A stretch of 47,532 nucleotides of DNA, from positions 1 to 47,532 of the forward strand of contig JADZEK010000045.1 in the NCBI GenBank assembly GCA_020850595.1. Reading direction: 5' to 3'. The stretch is from Anaerolineales bacterium. Its GTDB lineage: Bacteria; Chloroflexota; Anaerolineae; Anaerolineales; UBA6663. The translations under genes and the position numbers were made by a program. Below are positions 18,055-26,128 of the stretch, one piece after another (the stretch's first letter is position 1; every line of letters starts with the position of its first letter). The notes beneath the pieces were generated by a model. The model had not been told where the DNA came from, ran no database searches, and saw only the letters and a program-made list of their open reading frames with translations.

Positions 18055-18333
18055 CTAGGCCTTGTTTGAGGCCGCAAAGACATTGGTGATCTCGGTCAAC
18101 ACGCGCTCGCGCTCGCCGAGGTCCTCGCCGCGCACGGCGGTGATGACGCAGGAGTGCAGGTGGCCCTCGAGCAGCAAGCCACTGACCTTGCTTAGGGCGG
18201 CCTCAACAGCCTGAATCTGCTTGATGACGTCAATGCAGTAGGTGTCTTCTTCTAACATGCGCTCGATGCCGCGCACGTGCCCCGCAATGCTCTTCATGCG
18301 GCGGAGCGCTTCGGTCTTGGTGGTGGGCTGCAT
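18055..18333 (-). CDS. csoR: Copper-sensing repressor CsoR
   Basis: 92 residues, all-helical DUF156/CsoR family. The Cu(I)-binding triad C33, H58 and C62 has the same 25- and 4-residue spacing as C36-H61-C65 of Mycobacterium tuberculosis CsoR, so copper, rather than formaldehyde (FrmR) or nickel (RcnR), is the expected ligand. Apo-CsoR binds a GC-rich pseudo-palindrome and releases it on Cu(I) binding. Exactly such an operator lies 13 bases upstream of its start, so it autoregulates the csoR-copZ-copA-copB operon. Confidence 0.94.
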   Translation of the reverse strand: MQPTTKTEALRRMKSIAGHVRGIERMLEEDTYCIDVIKQIQAVEAALSKVSGLLLEGHLHSCVITAVRGEDLGERERVLTEITNVFAASNKA

Positions 18334-18345
18334 GGGCCGGTCTCC

Positions 18346-18372
18346 TATCCCCCCCCAGGGGGGAGGGGTATA
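18346..18372 (-). promoter_or_regulatory. CsoR operator
   Basis: A 27-bp pseudo-palindrome: TAT followed by a C8 run, a central A, and two G runs (G6 and G4 split by an A) ending in TATA. This C-run/G-run layout flanked by TA is the known form of CsoR sites. It sits just downstream of the -10 box, over the expected transcription start, so binding would block open-complex formation or escape. Confidence 0.82.
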
Positions 18373-18375
18373 CGC

Positions 18376-18403
18376 ATTATACCTGCCGAAACCCGATTGT
18401 CAA
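18376..18403 (-). promoter_or_regulatory. Promoter of the copper operon
   Basis: On the minus strand, consensus TTGACA (18398-18403) and consensus TATAAT (18376-18381) with a 16-bp spacer. It is the best promoter match in the window. The -35 lies inside TGTCAAGGTGACA (18398-18410), a small inverted repeat that could bind a second regulator. Confidence 0.85.
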
Positions 18404-18526
18404 GGTGACAATAGGCCAAAAAACAGCGTTGAATGTCAGCCCTGGGGTAGTGGCCCTATAATGGAACAAGAGACGCGGAAGCAGCCACTAGGCAGGGGGG
18501 GTCTATTTTCGCAGGGAGGCGACCGA

Positions 18527-19252
18527 TTGAGCCACATGGATCAAAAGGCGCGGCTGCTGCTGGTGGACGACGAAGACGCCATCACGGCCAATCTGGCCCC
18601 GTTCCTGGAGCGGAGCGGGTTTGCAGTGGCGGTGGCCCACGACGGGGCGGAGGCGCTGGCGCTGGCGGGCAGCTTCGCTCCGGCGCTGGTAATCATGGAC
18701 GTGCTGATGCCCAACGTAGACGGCCGCGAGGCGCTGCGGCGGCTGCGCAAGGCGGGCAACTGGACGCCGGTGATCTTGCTAACGCAGGTGGGCGAGAGCA
18801 CCGAACGGGCTATGGCGCTGGAAGAGGGCGCCGACGACTACCTGAACAAGCCGTTCGACCCGCACGAACTGGTGGCTCGGGTGCGGGCGGTGATGCGGCG
18901 CGTAAAGCCGGGCCGGCCGCCACTGGCGACGGCGGCGCGGCTGGTCAGCGGCGGGCTGCTGCTTGACCGCAGCGCCCACCGCGCCTGGCTCGACGGGCGC
19001 GAGTTGCCCTTGACGCCCAAGGCCAACGCCCTGCTGGAGTATCTGCTAACTCACCCGGACGAACTGATCTCGCGCGACCGGCTGCTCGACGCCGTGTGGG
19101 GCTGGGACTACCCGACCGGCACGCGCACCGTGGATACGCGCATCGCCGAACTGCGGCGCGCCCTGGGCGACGACCCGGCCGAACCGCGTTTCATTGAGAC
19201 GGTGCCGGGGCAAGGCTATCGCTTCGTGGGCGCGGTGGAGGCGGCCGCGTGA
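18527..19252 (+). CDS. OmpR-family response regulator
   Basis: Receiver domain with acidic pair D14-D15, phosphoacceptor D58 in LVIMDVLMPN, and the conserved lysine in YLNKPFDPHELVARV. A winged-helix DNA-binding domain follows from about residue 140, ending in RFIETVPGQGYRFVG. I start at TTG 18527 because AGGGAGG (18513-18519) is 7 bases upstream; the ATG at 18536 is 16 bases from it, too far. Overlaps the kinase gene by 4 bases. It diverges from the copper operon, with about 120 bases between the -35 of csoR and this start, but no direct evidence makes it a copper regulator. Confidence 0.92.
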   Translation: MSHMDQKARLLLVDDEDAITANLAPFLERSGFAVAVAHDGAEALALAGSFAPALVIMDVLMPNVDGREALRRLRKAGNWTPVILLTQVGESTERAMALEEGADDYLNKPFDPHELVARVRAVMRRVKPGRPPLATAARLVSGGLLLDRSAHRAWLDGRELPLTPKANALLEYLLTHPDELISRDRLLDAVWGWDYPTGTRTVDTRIAELRRALGDDPAEPRFIETVPGQGYRFVGAVEAAA

Positions 19253-20169
19253 GAAGAGCGTGGCCATGGCTGGCGGCGCTGCTGCCGGCGGCGGGGTGCG
19301 GCCTGGTTTCGGCGGCGCTAACGCTGGGGCTGCCGGCCCTGCCGGTAGTGCGGCTTTCGATTGACATTGCCACGGCCGTGCTCCTGGTGGGGCTGGCGTT
19401 AAGCGCGGCGGGGTTGGCGGTGGCCGCGGGTGTCACGCTGACGCGGCGGCGGGCGGAGCGGCGGCAACAGAAGGCGCTGGCGGAGGCCGGGGCGACGGCG
19501 GCGCATGACCGGCGACGATTCTTGCAGCGGCTCGACCACGAGCTGAAGAACCCGCTGACGGCCATGCAGGCTGGGCTGGCGCTGGCGAAGGACAGCGCCA
19601 GCGGCACGAGCGAGGCGCTGGGCAGCGTGGAGGCGCAAGTGCGGCGCATCAGCCGGTTGACGGCCGACCTGCGCAAGCTGGCCGAGCTGGAGACGCGCCC
19701 ATTGGAACTGGCTCCGGTGGACCTGGCCGACCTGTTGACGCAGGTGGTGGAACTAGGCCGCGAGCGCGCCAACAGCCGGCGGTTGACGCTCACCCTGCCC
19801 CAGGCGCCGTGGCCGCTGCCGACCATCTCCGGCGACGCCGACCTACTGCTGCTGGTGGCGCATAACCTGCTCGACAACGCCATCAAGTACAGCCGGCCGG
19901 GAGACACGCTGGAGGTGCGGGCTTCGGAAGACGGCCAGTGGGTGGTGGTGGAGGTGGCGGACACGGGGCCGGGCATCCCGGCGGCCGAGGCGCCGCACGT
20001 TTGGGAGGAACTGTATCGCGGGCGGGCCGCGCGCAGCGTGCCGGGCAGCGGGCTGGGGCTGGCCCTCACCCAGGCTATCGTCCTGCGCCACGGCGGGCGC
20101 ATCGCGGTGCGCAACCGTGAAGGACAGGGCACGGTAGTGACGGTGCGGCTGCCACAGCGGCAAGCGTAG
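19249..20169 (+). CDS. Sensor histidine kinase with minimal membrane input domain
   Basis: 306 residues, GTG start overlapping the regulator stop (GTGA). Two hydrophobic helices (about 7-30 and 38-63) are joined by only about 8 residues, so there is no extracytoplasmic sensor domain; this resembles intramembrane-sensing kinases. The phosphorylated histidine is H97 in RLDHELKNPLTA (HisKA), followed by N-box HNLLDNAIKYS, G1 DTGPGI and G2 GSGLGLAL. It should phosphorylate the regulator encoded just before it. It may sense membrane stress or a partner membrane protein; signal unknown. Confidence 0.92.
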   Translation: MRRAWPWLAALLPAAGCGLVSAALTLGLPALPVVRLSIDIATAVLLVGLALSAAGLAVAAGVTLTRRRAERRQQKALAEAGATAAHDRRRFLQRLDHELKNPLTAMQAGLALAKDSASGTSEALGSVEAQVRRISRLTADLRKLAELETRPLELAPVDLADLLTQVVELGRERANSRRLTLTLPQAPWPLPTISGDADLLLLVAHNLLDNAIKYSRPGDTLEVRASEDGQWVVVEVADTGPGIPAAEAPHVWEELYRGRAARSVPGSGLGLALTQAIVLRHGGRIAVRNREGQGTVVTVRLPQRQA

Positions 20170-20277
20170 CGCGCGCGGCTCGTTACCAATCCGTTGCAGG
20201 CTGTTACCGACCTGCCACCTCCGTGCCGAACGCGCGTAACAACGCGCAGGTAAATTATGGCAAAGGAGGCAAGGTCC

Positions 20278-21249
20278 ATGCGCAAACTTATCTGGCTGTT
20301 CCTCGTGGTATCGCTTACGCTGGCGCTGGCGCGCCCGGTCCAGGCCCAAACCTATTACGTTGTGCAGCGCGGCGACACGCTCTACCGCATCAGCCTGCGG
20401 TTCGGGGTCTCGGTGAGCGCTATCGCCGCCGCCAATGGGCTGGCCAACCCCAGCCTTATCTATGTGGGTCAGAGGCTGCTGATTCCAGAGACGGGCAGCC
20501 CGCCGCCCACCCCGGCCGCCACCAGTCAGTACGTGGTGCAGCGCGGCGACACGCTCTACCGCATCGCACGGCGGTTCAACACCACGGTAGCGGGCATCAT
20601 GGCGGCCAATAACCTAAAAAGCTCGCTGATCTACGCCGGGCAAATCCTGCGCATTCCGGGCGCGGGCGGCAACCCAGCGCCCAGCGCCACGCCGCCCGCC
20701 ACCCAGCCGGGGCCGACGCCGACGGTGACGCCGGCAGCGACGCCCTGCGGCTATAGCTGGTTCTTCAGCAACCCGCCCACGGGCGCGTGCCCGGCGACGG
20801 CGGCGGTGGTTTCGCAGGCGGCGGCCGAGCGCTTCGAGCACGGCCTGCTGCTGTGGGTGAAGCAGACCGACACATACTACGCGCTGAACGACACCGCGCC
20901 CGGCAGCGCTGCGCGGCTGAACATCATCGTTGGGCCGCTGACGATTAAGCCGGGCGGCTCACTGGATAACCGGGTGGGCGGCGCGCCGGCGGGACGCTTC
21001 GAGCCGGTGAGCGGCTTTGGGCTGCTGTGGCGCGGCGAGGCGCAACAGTACCAGGCAGGACTGCGCACAGCGCTGGGCTGGGCCACCGAGGCCGAGCACA
21101 GCATCGAGACCAAGGTGCAGTGCGCAGCTTACCCAGGGACGAGCTACGCCGGCTCGACGTGTTACCTGCTGGGGCCGTCGGGCGAGACGGTGCGGATCTA
21201 CCACGTGCAGTACTTCGGCGACTACTGGGAGCGCTGGCCGACGCCGTAA
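20278..21249 (+). CDS. Secreted protein with two LysM domains
   Basis: 323 residues. The ATG at 20278 is preceded by AAAGGAGG at 8 bases and begins a signal peptide (MRKLIWLFLV...VQA, about 24 residues); an ATG 7 codons earlier is rejected for that reason. LysM modules at about 26-70 and 84-127, with VVQRGDTLYRI starts, then a Pro/Thr-rich linker and a C-terminal domain (about 147-323) starting CGYSWFF and containing ERFEHGLLLW. I recall similar C-terminal domains in secreted Chloroflexota proteins but know no function. It follows the two-component genes by 108 bases and is bounded by a strong terminator. Its LysM sequences resemble those of the glycosidase at 1368-2972. Confidence 0.9.
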   Translation: MRKLIWLFLVVSLTLALARPVQAQTYYVVQRGDTLYRISLRFGVSVSAIAAANGLANPSLIYVGQRLLIPETGSPPPTPAATSQYVVQRGDTLYRIARRFNTTVAGIMAANNLKSSLIYAGQILRIPGAGGNPAPSATPPATQPGPTPTVTPAATPCGYSWFFSNPPTGACPATAAVVSQAAAERFEHGLLLWVKQTDTYYALNDTAPGSAARLNIIVGPLTIKPGGSLDNRVGGAPAGRFEPVSGFGLLWRGEAQQYQAGLRTALGWATEAEHSIETKVQCAAYPGTSYAGSTCYLLGPSGETVRIYHVQYFGDYWERWPTP

Positions 21250-21282
21250 GGGGCGGCGGACAAACCAGCGGAGATGGCTTAC

Positions 21283-21319
21283 ACGGGGCGCACCTGGAGC
21301 GGTGCACCCCGTTTTTATT
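21283..21319. terminator. Intrinsic terminator between LysM gene and msrQ
   Basis: Arms at 21283-21294 and 21301-21312 pair over 12 bases with one mismatch, loop TGGAGC, followed on the plus strand by TTTTATTT. It overlaps the msrQ stop codon and probably stops the plus-strand LysM transcript; it may also act on msrQ. Confidence 0.85.
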
Positions 21320-22025
21320 TGGCTTGTTCGGGCTGCTCCACGGGGCGCGCAGGCCGGCGCGGAGCCAGGGGCAGGCGAGCGGGCGGCGGGCGCAGCCGGG
21401 CGCGGAGGGCTTGCCACGCGGCGCGCAGTGGGCGCTTAACGGCCGGGAGGCGGAAGAGCAGGAGCAGCCCGACCAGCGCGCCAAAGAAGAGCGGATCGCG
21501 GATGTCGGACTTGACCAACCAGAGGTAGTGGAACACAGCCAGCGGCGCGACAACGTAGACAAGTTTGTGCAAGGCCTTCCAGCGCGGGCCGAGGCGGCGC
21601 TGCCAGCCCGTAGTGGAGGTGAGGGCCAGCGGCAGCAGCAGGCAAAAGGCCGCGAAGCCAACCAGGGCGTAGCGCTTCTCGAAGATGGCTCCGTACAGAA
21701 GGTCGGGGTCGAAGCCGTAGTCTAGCCCGACGAAGGTGAGCAGGTGCAGGCAAACGTACAGGAAGGCGTAGACACCCAGCGGCCGGCGCAGCTTGATGGC
21801 CCAGCGCCAGCCGAGGAGGGAGTTGAGCGGCGCACAGGCCAGCGACAGCACCAGGAGCACCAGCGCGGGCTTGCCGGTGCGGAAGGTGATGTCTTGAATA
21901 GGGTTGACGCTGAGGTTGTCGGTGAAGTAATCCCAGAGCAAGCAGGCGAACGGCGCAATGGCTCCGAGGTGGGTGAGCACCTGGAGCCAGGTAAATTCGT
22001 GCTTGCGCCAGCGGAGGACGACCAT
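21315..22025 (-). CDS. msrQ: MsrQ, heme-binding membrane subunit of the methionine sulfoxide reductase system
   Basis: 236 residues with about six membrane helices of the ferric-reductase-like transmembrane domain. Landmarks: [19 protein letters not shown] and [18 protein letters not shown], which carry the conserved histidines that ligate heme b. MsrQ passes electrons from the quinone pool to MsrP on the outer face. It lies immediately after msrP. The start ATG falls inside the overlong msrP reading frame. The msrQ frame is also open upstream of this ATG, so the native start could be earlier if an indel separates the two genes. Confidence 0.9.
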   Translation of the reverse strand: MVVLRWRKHEFTWLQVLTHLGAIAPFACLLWDYFTDNLSVNPIQDITFRTGKPALVLLVLSLACAPLNSLLGWRWAIKLRRPLGVYAFLYVCLHLLTFVGLDYGFDPDLLYGAIFEKRYALVGFAAFCLLLPLALTSTTGWQRRLGPRWKALHKLVYVVAPLAVFHYLWLVKSDIRDPLFFGALVGLLLLFRLPAVKRPLRAAWQALRARLRPPPARLPLAPRRPARPVEQPEQAK

Positions 22026-22999
22026 GCCAGGCGGCGGGGCGACGAGAAGTTGACGCGCAGGTCCATGCCGGTGTAGAGGCCGGCCACCTCGTCGGAGTAA
22101 CCGTTGAAGGGCAGCGTGTCACGGCGGCCCAACTCGCCGATGCGGCGCTCGCTGGCCTGCGACCAGCGCGGGTGATTGACCTCCGGGTTGACGTTGGCAT
22201 AGAAGCCGTATTCGTTCGGCGCGGCATTCATCCAGAGCGAGCGCGGTTCGTAATCCACCAGCTCAATCTTGACGATGGCTTTGATGCTCTTGAAGCCGTA
22301 CTTCCAGGGCACCACGAGCCGGAGGGGCGCGCCGTCTTGCGGGGGCAGGTCTTGGCCGTAGAGGCCGGTCGCCAACAGGGTCAGGTCGTTCATGGCCTCA
22401 TCCAGCCGCAGGCCCTCGACGTAGGGCCAGACGTACCAACTGACGCCCTGGCCGGGCATCTGGTCGGGCGCGTAGACGGTGGTGAACTTGACGTGGGTGG
22501 CGGCCGAGGTCGGCTCAGCGGCGGCCAGCAGGTCGGCCAGGCGAAACCCGTTCCAGGGAATGACCATGGACCAGGCTTCGACGCAGCGCAGGCGGTAGAT
22601 GCGTTCTTCCTGGGTGAAGCCGGCGCGCAGGTCGTCGAGGTCGTAGGTCTTGGGGTTGTTCACCAGGCCGCCGACTTCCACGGCCCAGGGCGAGGTGGGG
22701 AAGTCTTTGGCGAGGCGCGCCACGGCTTCCTTGTTGGTGGAGAACTCGTAGTAGTTGTTGTAGTTGGTGACGGCGTCGAAGGGCGTGAGGGCGTCACCCA
22801 GCTCGTCGGCGGCGGCGCCGACCGTGCCGCCCTCTGGCACGCCGGAGAGGTCGGACGGGGCGGAGGTGGCGACGGCCCGCGGCCCGCAGGATGCAAGCAG
22901 CGCCGAACCGGCCGCGAGGCCCAGGCCCTTGAGAAAGGCGCGGCGGTTAAAGAAGACGTGCTCGGGGGTGATCTCAGACGAACGGATGGGGACGGACAT
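21722..22999 (-). CDS. msrP: MsrP, molybdopterin methionine-sulfoxide reductase, with anomalous C-terminal extension
   Basis: The first ~318 residues match MsrP (YedY): a Tat signal [10 protein letters not shown] at 18-27, the molybdenum-ligand cysteine C139 in [16 protein letters not shown], and the family ending [20 protein letters not shown]. MsrP repairs oxidised methionine in envelope proteins. AGGAG lies 6 bases before the ATG. The frame then runs another ~107 codons with no stop, overlapping msrQ by 304 bases; the extra residues are Ser/Pro/Arg/Cys-rich and look like msrQ read out of frame. A single change (TCG to TAG at the codon after TTC) or an indel near 22026-22048 would restore a normal end. 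The real protein probably ends near 22046. Confidence 0.85.
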   Translation of the reverse strand: MSVPIRSSEITPEHVFFNRRAFLKGLGLAAGSALLASCGPRAVATSAPSDLSGVPEGGTVGAAADELGDALTPFDAVTNYNNYYEFSTNKEAVARLAKDFPTSPWAVEVGGLVNNPKTYDLDDLRAGFTQEERIYRLRCVEAWSMVIPWNGFRLADLLAAAEPTSAATHVKFTTVYAPDQMPGQGVSWYVWPYVEGLRLDEAMNDLTLLATGLYGQDLPPQDGAPLRLVVPWKYGFKSIKAIVKIELVDYEPRSLWMNAAPNEYGFYANVNPEVNHPRWSQASERRIGELGRRDTLPFNGYSDEVAGLYTGMDLRVNFSSPRRLAWSSSAGASTNLPGSRCSPTSEPLRRSPACSGITSPTTSASTLFKTSPSAPASPRWCSWCCRWPVRRSTPSSAGAGPSSCAGRWVSTPSCTFACTCSPSSG

Positions 23000-23368
23000 G
23001 GCGGCTCCTACGGATACTCAGGCTGACAACACCGGCCGGACCCGACTCGGCGGGGCGGGGCCGACAAAGGTTAAGTTATCAAACAGATATTACGTAAGGC
23101 TATCAGGCCCGCATGACGGGAAAGGCGCTGGAAAAGGCGAGCACTGAAATCCGCTCGCGACCGTTACCGGGGCGAGGGGCGGCGGGGCGCTCTAGCCAAC
23201 TTCTAATCCGCGCCCGGCCGGGGTGCTGAATCTGAACCTGGCCCCGTTAACCCCGCTGGATCAAGGGCGTTTGGACAGTCCAGCGCCAGCGTCAAGGTCA
23301 CGGTTGCTGACGGACGATGGCGGTAGCGGAAATGAAGGACGCCGCGCCTTTGGTCGCGAGCGGGGGCG
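23000..23368. other. Intergenic gap before msrP
   Basis: No convincing gene. A locally AT-rich patch at about 23068-23100 contains TAATAT on the minus strand and may hold the msrP promoter. The rest is GC-rich with no repeats that I recognise. Confidence 0.4.
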
Positions 23369-23704
23369 CTAGGCGACGCCGCGGCCGACGACGGAACGCA
23401 ATAGCAGGCCGAGGCCGAGGGCCAGGAACAGCACGGGCAGGAACAGGTTGTTGCCAACCAGGCCCAGGCTGACCAAGAGCCAGAAGACGCCCAGCCCGAG
23501 CAAGAGCGTGCCGCCGACCATCCCCCCGCCCTGCCGCCCGGAGAGGCCACGGCTGAGCAGCCACAGCCCCGGCAGCAGCACCAGCACGGGCCACCAGGCG
23601 AAGACGGGGCCGGAGAGCAGCCGCAGGTTGTTGAGCAGGAACAGGCCGCCGAGGGCGATGAGCAGCAGGCCCCAGAAGAGCGGGTCACGCGGGCGCGGGG
23701 GCAT
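23369..23704 (-). CDS. Small membrane protein, LiaF/DUF5668-like
   Basis: 111 residues with four hydrophobic helices: FWGLLLIALGGLFLLNN, WPVLVLLPGLWLLS, a third around 68-83 and a fourth around 87-104. The pattern (F/W)xGLLLIxLGxxFLLNN then WPVLLxxxGxxLL is that of the LiaF transmembrane region (DUF5668). No soluble LiaF C-terminal domain follows. LiaF-type proteins modulate envelope-stress two-component systems, but here the role is open. It is the last gene of the lipoprotein-cca-GNAT run, 8 bases after the acetyltransferase. Confidence 0.78.
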   Translation of the reverse strand: MPPRPRDPLFWGLLLIALGGLFLLNNLRLLSGPVFAWWPVLVLLPGLWLLSRGLSGRQGGGMVGGTLLLGLGVFWLLVSLGLVGNNLFLPVLFLALGLGLLLRSVVGRGVA

Positions 23705-23712
23705 GGGCGCGG

Positions 23713-24246
23713 CTAGGCCTCAGGGGCAGCGGGCGCAAGCGGCTTCTCCATGACCCAGCACGGCTCTTCCACGACTTGCTGCTTGCCGTTCACGTCGGTG
23801 AAGTACCAGACGCCGGGGTCATCGGCGAAGGAGTGGTAGCCGAGGCGCTCGTAGAGACGGAAGGCGCCGGGGTTGTCTTTGCCGGCGGCGATGACGGCGG
23901 TGGTGAAGCCGCGCGCGCGCAGGGCGGCCTCGGCGGCGACAAGCAGGCGCGTGCCCAGGCCGTGGCCTTGCAGCTCCGGCCGCACACGCAGCGAGTAGAG
24001 GTAGGCGCGGCTGTAGCCGTCGGCGTAGCGGGTTTCGGTGCTGGAGAGTTGGACGAAGACCTGCCCGACCAGGCGCGCGCCTTGTACGGCGACGAGCATG
24101 AGGCGCTGGCCGCGCAGGGCGTCCTCGAACGTCTGGCGATAGACGCGGCGGAACTGGGTGTAGGCGCCTTCCCATTCGAGCAAGGGCAGCTCCGGCTCGC
24201 GCAGGGAGCGAATGACGATCTTCTCGACGTCGGTGAGGTCAGCCAT
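23713..24246 (-). CDS. GNAT family N-acetyltransferase
   Basis: 177 residues. The acetyl-CoA-binding motif A is LRVRPELQGHGLGTRLLVAAE (Q/RxxGxG/A), with motif B ending NPGAFRLYERLGYHSF. The start is the ATG at 24246, two bases after the cca stop; longer upstream frames read into cca and are rejected. Substrate is unknown (amino group of a protein, amino acid or small amine). The C-terminal DDPGVWYFTDVNGKQQVVEEPCWVMEK suits small-molecule GNATs. Confidence 0.9.
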   Translation of the reverse strand: MADLTDVEKIVIRSLREPELPLLEWEGAYTQFRRVYRQTFEDALRGQRLMLVAVQGARLVGQVFVQLSSTETRYADGYSRAYLYSLRVRPELQGHGLGTRLLVAAEAALRARGFTTAVIAAGKDNPGAFRLYERLGYHSFADDPGVWYFTDVNGKQQVVEEPCWVMEKPLAPAAPEA

Positions 24247-24248
24247 GA

Positions 24249-25538
24249 TCAATCTGCCTGAGCGCGCAGCCACTGCCGGGCCTGGGCCAGTTCGGCGGTG
24301 CGTGACGACAAGGTACCATCCAAACGCCCAGCGCGCAATTGCCACAGGAGGGTCTTGAAGCGCGGCCCGGCGGGCAGGCCGAGGGCCAGCAGGTCGTCGC
24401 CGGTGAGGTCGGCGCGCACGAAGCGCCATTCGCTGAGGTAGCGGTGGAGCAGCGGGCGCTGGGCCGGATGCAGCGCGTAGGCGGCGGCGACGCCGGCGGG
24501 GGGCAGCCGGTCGAGCATGGCGACGACTTGCGAGGGCAGCGGCTGGGCGGGCCAGGCGGCGGGCTGGAAGGCGAGGGCGGCGGTGACGGCCTGGGCCACG
24601 TCGTGGGTGATGGCGAGGCGGGCCAGCGCGCCGGCGGACTCGCCGGGGGCCGCGGCGAGGAGGAGGGCGAAGCAGGCGGCGGGTCGAATGAGGGCGGCGG
24701 GCAGTTGCCAGGCGGGGCGCGGCAACTCTGGGAGGACGGCGGCGCGCTCGGCGGCGGCGGGCGACCAACTGAGGGCCGGGTGCAGGGCGGTGAGCGCGCC
24801 TAGCTCGTCTAGCTGCGTCAGCATGGCGGCGGCTTGCGGCTCGGCGAAGATCAGGTCTAGCTCGTGGCGCAGGCGTTCGCCGGACAGGGCCGGGAGGACG
24901 GCGAGGGCGGGCGCAACCTGAGCCAGCGTGTCGGGCGCGAGGGTGAAGGCGAGGCGGCGAGCGTAGCGCACGGCGCGGAAGAGGCGCGTGGGGTCGTCTT
25001 GAAGGCTGGCCGGGTGCAGGGCGCGCACGAGGCAGGCGGCGAGGTCGGCCTGACCGCCGAAGGGGTCTACCAGTTCGCCCAGGTGGTCACCATCCACGCG
25101 CAGGGCGAGGGCGTTGAGGGTGAAGTCGCGCCGGGCGAGGTCGGTGGTGATGTCGGGGGTGGGGGTGACGCTGGGCAGCGCGCCGGGCTGGGCGTAGGTT
25201 TCGGTGCGAGCAGTGGCGCAGTCAGTGGCGGCGCCGTCGGGAGCAAGCCAGGTGGCGGTGCCGAAGGCGGGGTGGACGGTGACGGCCCCGCCGTGGCGCT
25301 GGGCGAGGGCGCGGGCGAGGCGCGGGCCGGGGGGAGCGCCCTGCTCCGCGCCGGCGGGCACGGCCACGAGGTCAAAGTCGCCGGGGGGGAGGCCGAGGAG
25401 CAGGTCACGCACGACACCGCCGACGAGGTAGACGCTCAGGCCGAGGTCGGCGGCGGCGGCCTGCACCTGCTGGAGGCGGGCAAGGCGCGCTTCGGGCAAC
25501 GCGGCCAGCAGGTCGGCGCGCCGGTGGGGGGAGGTCAC
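24249..25538 (-). CDS. cca: tRNA nucleotidyltransferase / poly(A) polymerase family protein (CCA-adding type)
   Basis: 429 residues, class II nucleotidyltransferase. Head domain: LVGGVVRDLLLG at 38-49 then the catalytic D54-F-D56. RRDFTLNAL near 150 and DPTRLFRAVRYARRLAF near 195 mark the nucleotide-selection and neck regions. It would add or repair the 3' CCA of tRNAs, or be a related poly(A) polymerase; class II members are hard to separate by eye. The middle is rich in Ala/Pro, as in other GC-rich genomes. Starts inside the lipoprotein stop (ATGA, 4-base overlap) and ends 2 bases before the acetyltransferase ATG. Confidence 0.88.
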   Translation of the reverse strand: MTSPHRRADLLAALPEARLARLQQVQAAAADLGLSVYLVGGVVRDLLLGLPPGDFDLVAVPAGAEQGAPPGPRLARALAQRHGGAVTVHPAFGTATWLAPDGAATDCATARTETYAQPGALPSVTPTPDITTDLARRDFTLNALALRVDGDHLGELVDPFGGQADLAACLVRALHPASLQDDPTRLFRAVRYARRLAFTLAPDTLAQVAPALAVLPALSGERLRHELDLIFAEPQAAAMLTQLDELGALTALHPALSWSPAAAERAAVLPELPRPAWQLPAALIRPAACFALLLAAAPGESAGALARLAITHDVAQAVTAALAFQPAAWPAQPLPSQVVAMLDRLPPAGVAAAYALHPAQRPLLHRYLSEWRFVRADLTGDDLLALGLPAGPRFKTLLWQLRAGRLDGTLSSRTAELAQARQWLRAQAD

Positions 25539-25969
25539 GGCAGGCAGTCGCAGACGAAGCTAAGGTGAGAGGCGACGCCCTGGGCGGGGCCGCCGACGGG
25601 GGTGAGGTCGAACTTGATCTGGTTGAGGGGGTCAAGCTGGACGGGCCACGAGCCGGTGGCGGGGTGGCCGGGGGTGGCCGGGGTGGTCTGAGTGTTGCCG
25701 CGCGAGTCTACGAAGGTGACGTCTACCGCGCCCTGTTCGACGGTGACGGTGAAGTCCACGGTGGCGAAAGGCATGACGTCGGAGGTCTGGATGGCGAGGT
25801 GCTGGGTGTCTTTCTCTTCCAGTGTGTCAATGGTGCGGGTGCACTCGCCGGTGATAGAGGTGATTTGCGAGACGTCGCTGTCGCAGGCGGCCTGGGCGCT
25901 GAGGGTGTTGCCGACGCAGGCGCTGAGGGCGAGGCTGGCGAGGATGAGGAAGAGGGCGAGAAGTTTCAC
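25535..25969 (-). CDS. Putative lipoprotein
   Basis: 144 residues. Lipoprotein signal MKLLALFLILASLALSAC with the lipidated cysteine at C18 (lipobox LSAC). The mature part has further cysteines (C29, C43, and a CDC near the end) and a beta-rich sequence. No family recognised. First gene of a four-gene minus-strand operon with cca, GNAT and the LiaF-like protein; a candidate -10 lies 30 bases upstream. Confidence 0.75.
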   Translation of the reverse strand: MKLLALFLILASLALSACVGNTLSAQAACDSDVSQITSITGECTRTIDTLEEKDTQHLAIQTSDVMPFATVDFTVTVEQGAVDVTFVDSRGNTQTTPATPGHPATGSWPVQLDPLNQIKFDLTPVGGPAQGVASHLSFVCDCLP

Positions 25970-25998
25970 GCCGGGTCTCCGGGGCAGGTGATGGGCGC

Positions 25999-26004
25999 AT
26001 TATA
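25999..26004 (-). promoter_or_regulatory. Candidate -10 box for the lipoprotein operon
   Basis: A perfect TATAAT on the minus strand 30 bases before the lipoprotein start. The expected -35 region is a purine-rich GGAGG repeat with no good hexamer, so support is partial. Confidence 0.4.
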
Positions 26005-26128
26005 GCGGAGGAGGGAGGAGGGAGGTGAGAGGTGGGAGGGGGCTGGGACACGCGAGGGCCGAGAAACGTCACCATTGTCACGGGTAGCAGTGGAGGGCGG
26101 GGAGGTGTCGCGTTGTCACGACTACCAT

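Noticed and set aside
18242..18526. N-terminal extension of the response regulator to an ATG at 18242
   Set aside because: It would run through csoR antisense, the operator and the promoter, and adds no receiver-domain sequence.
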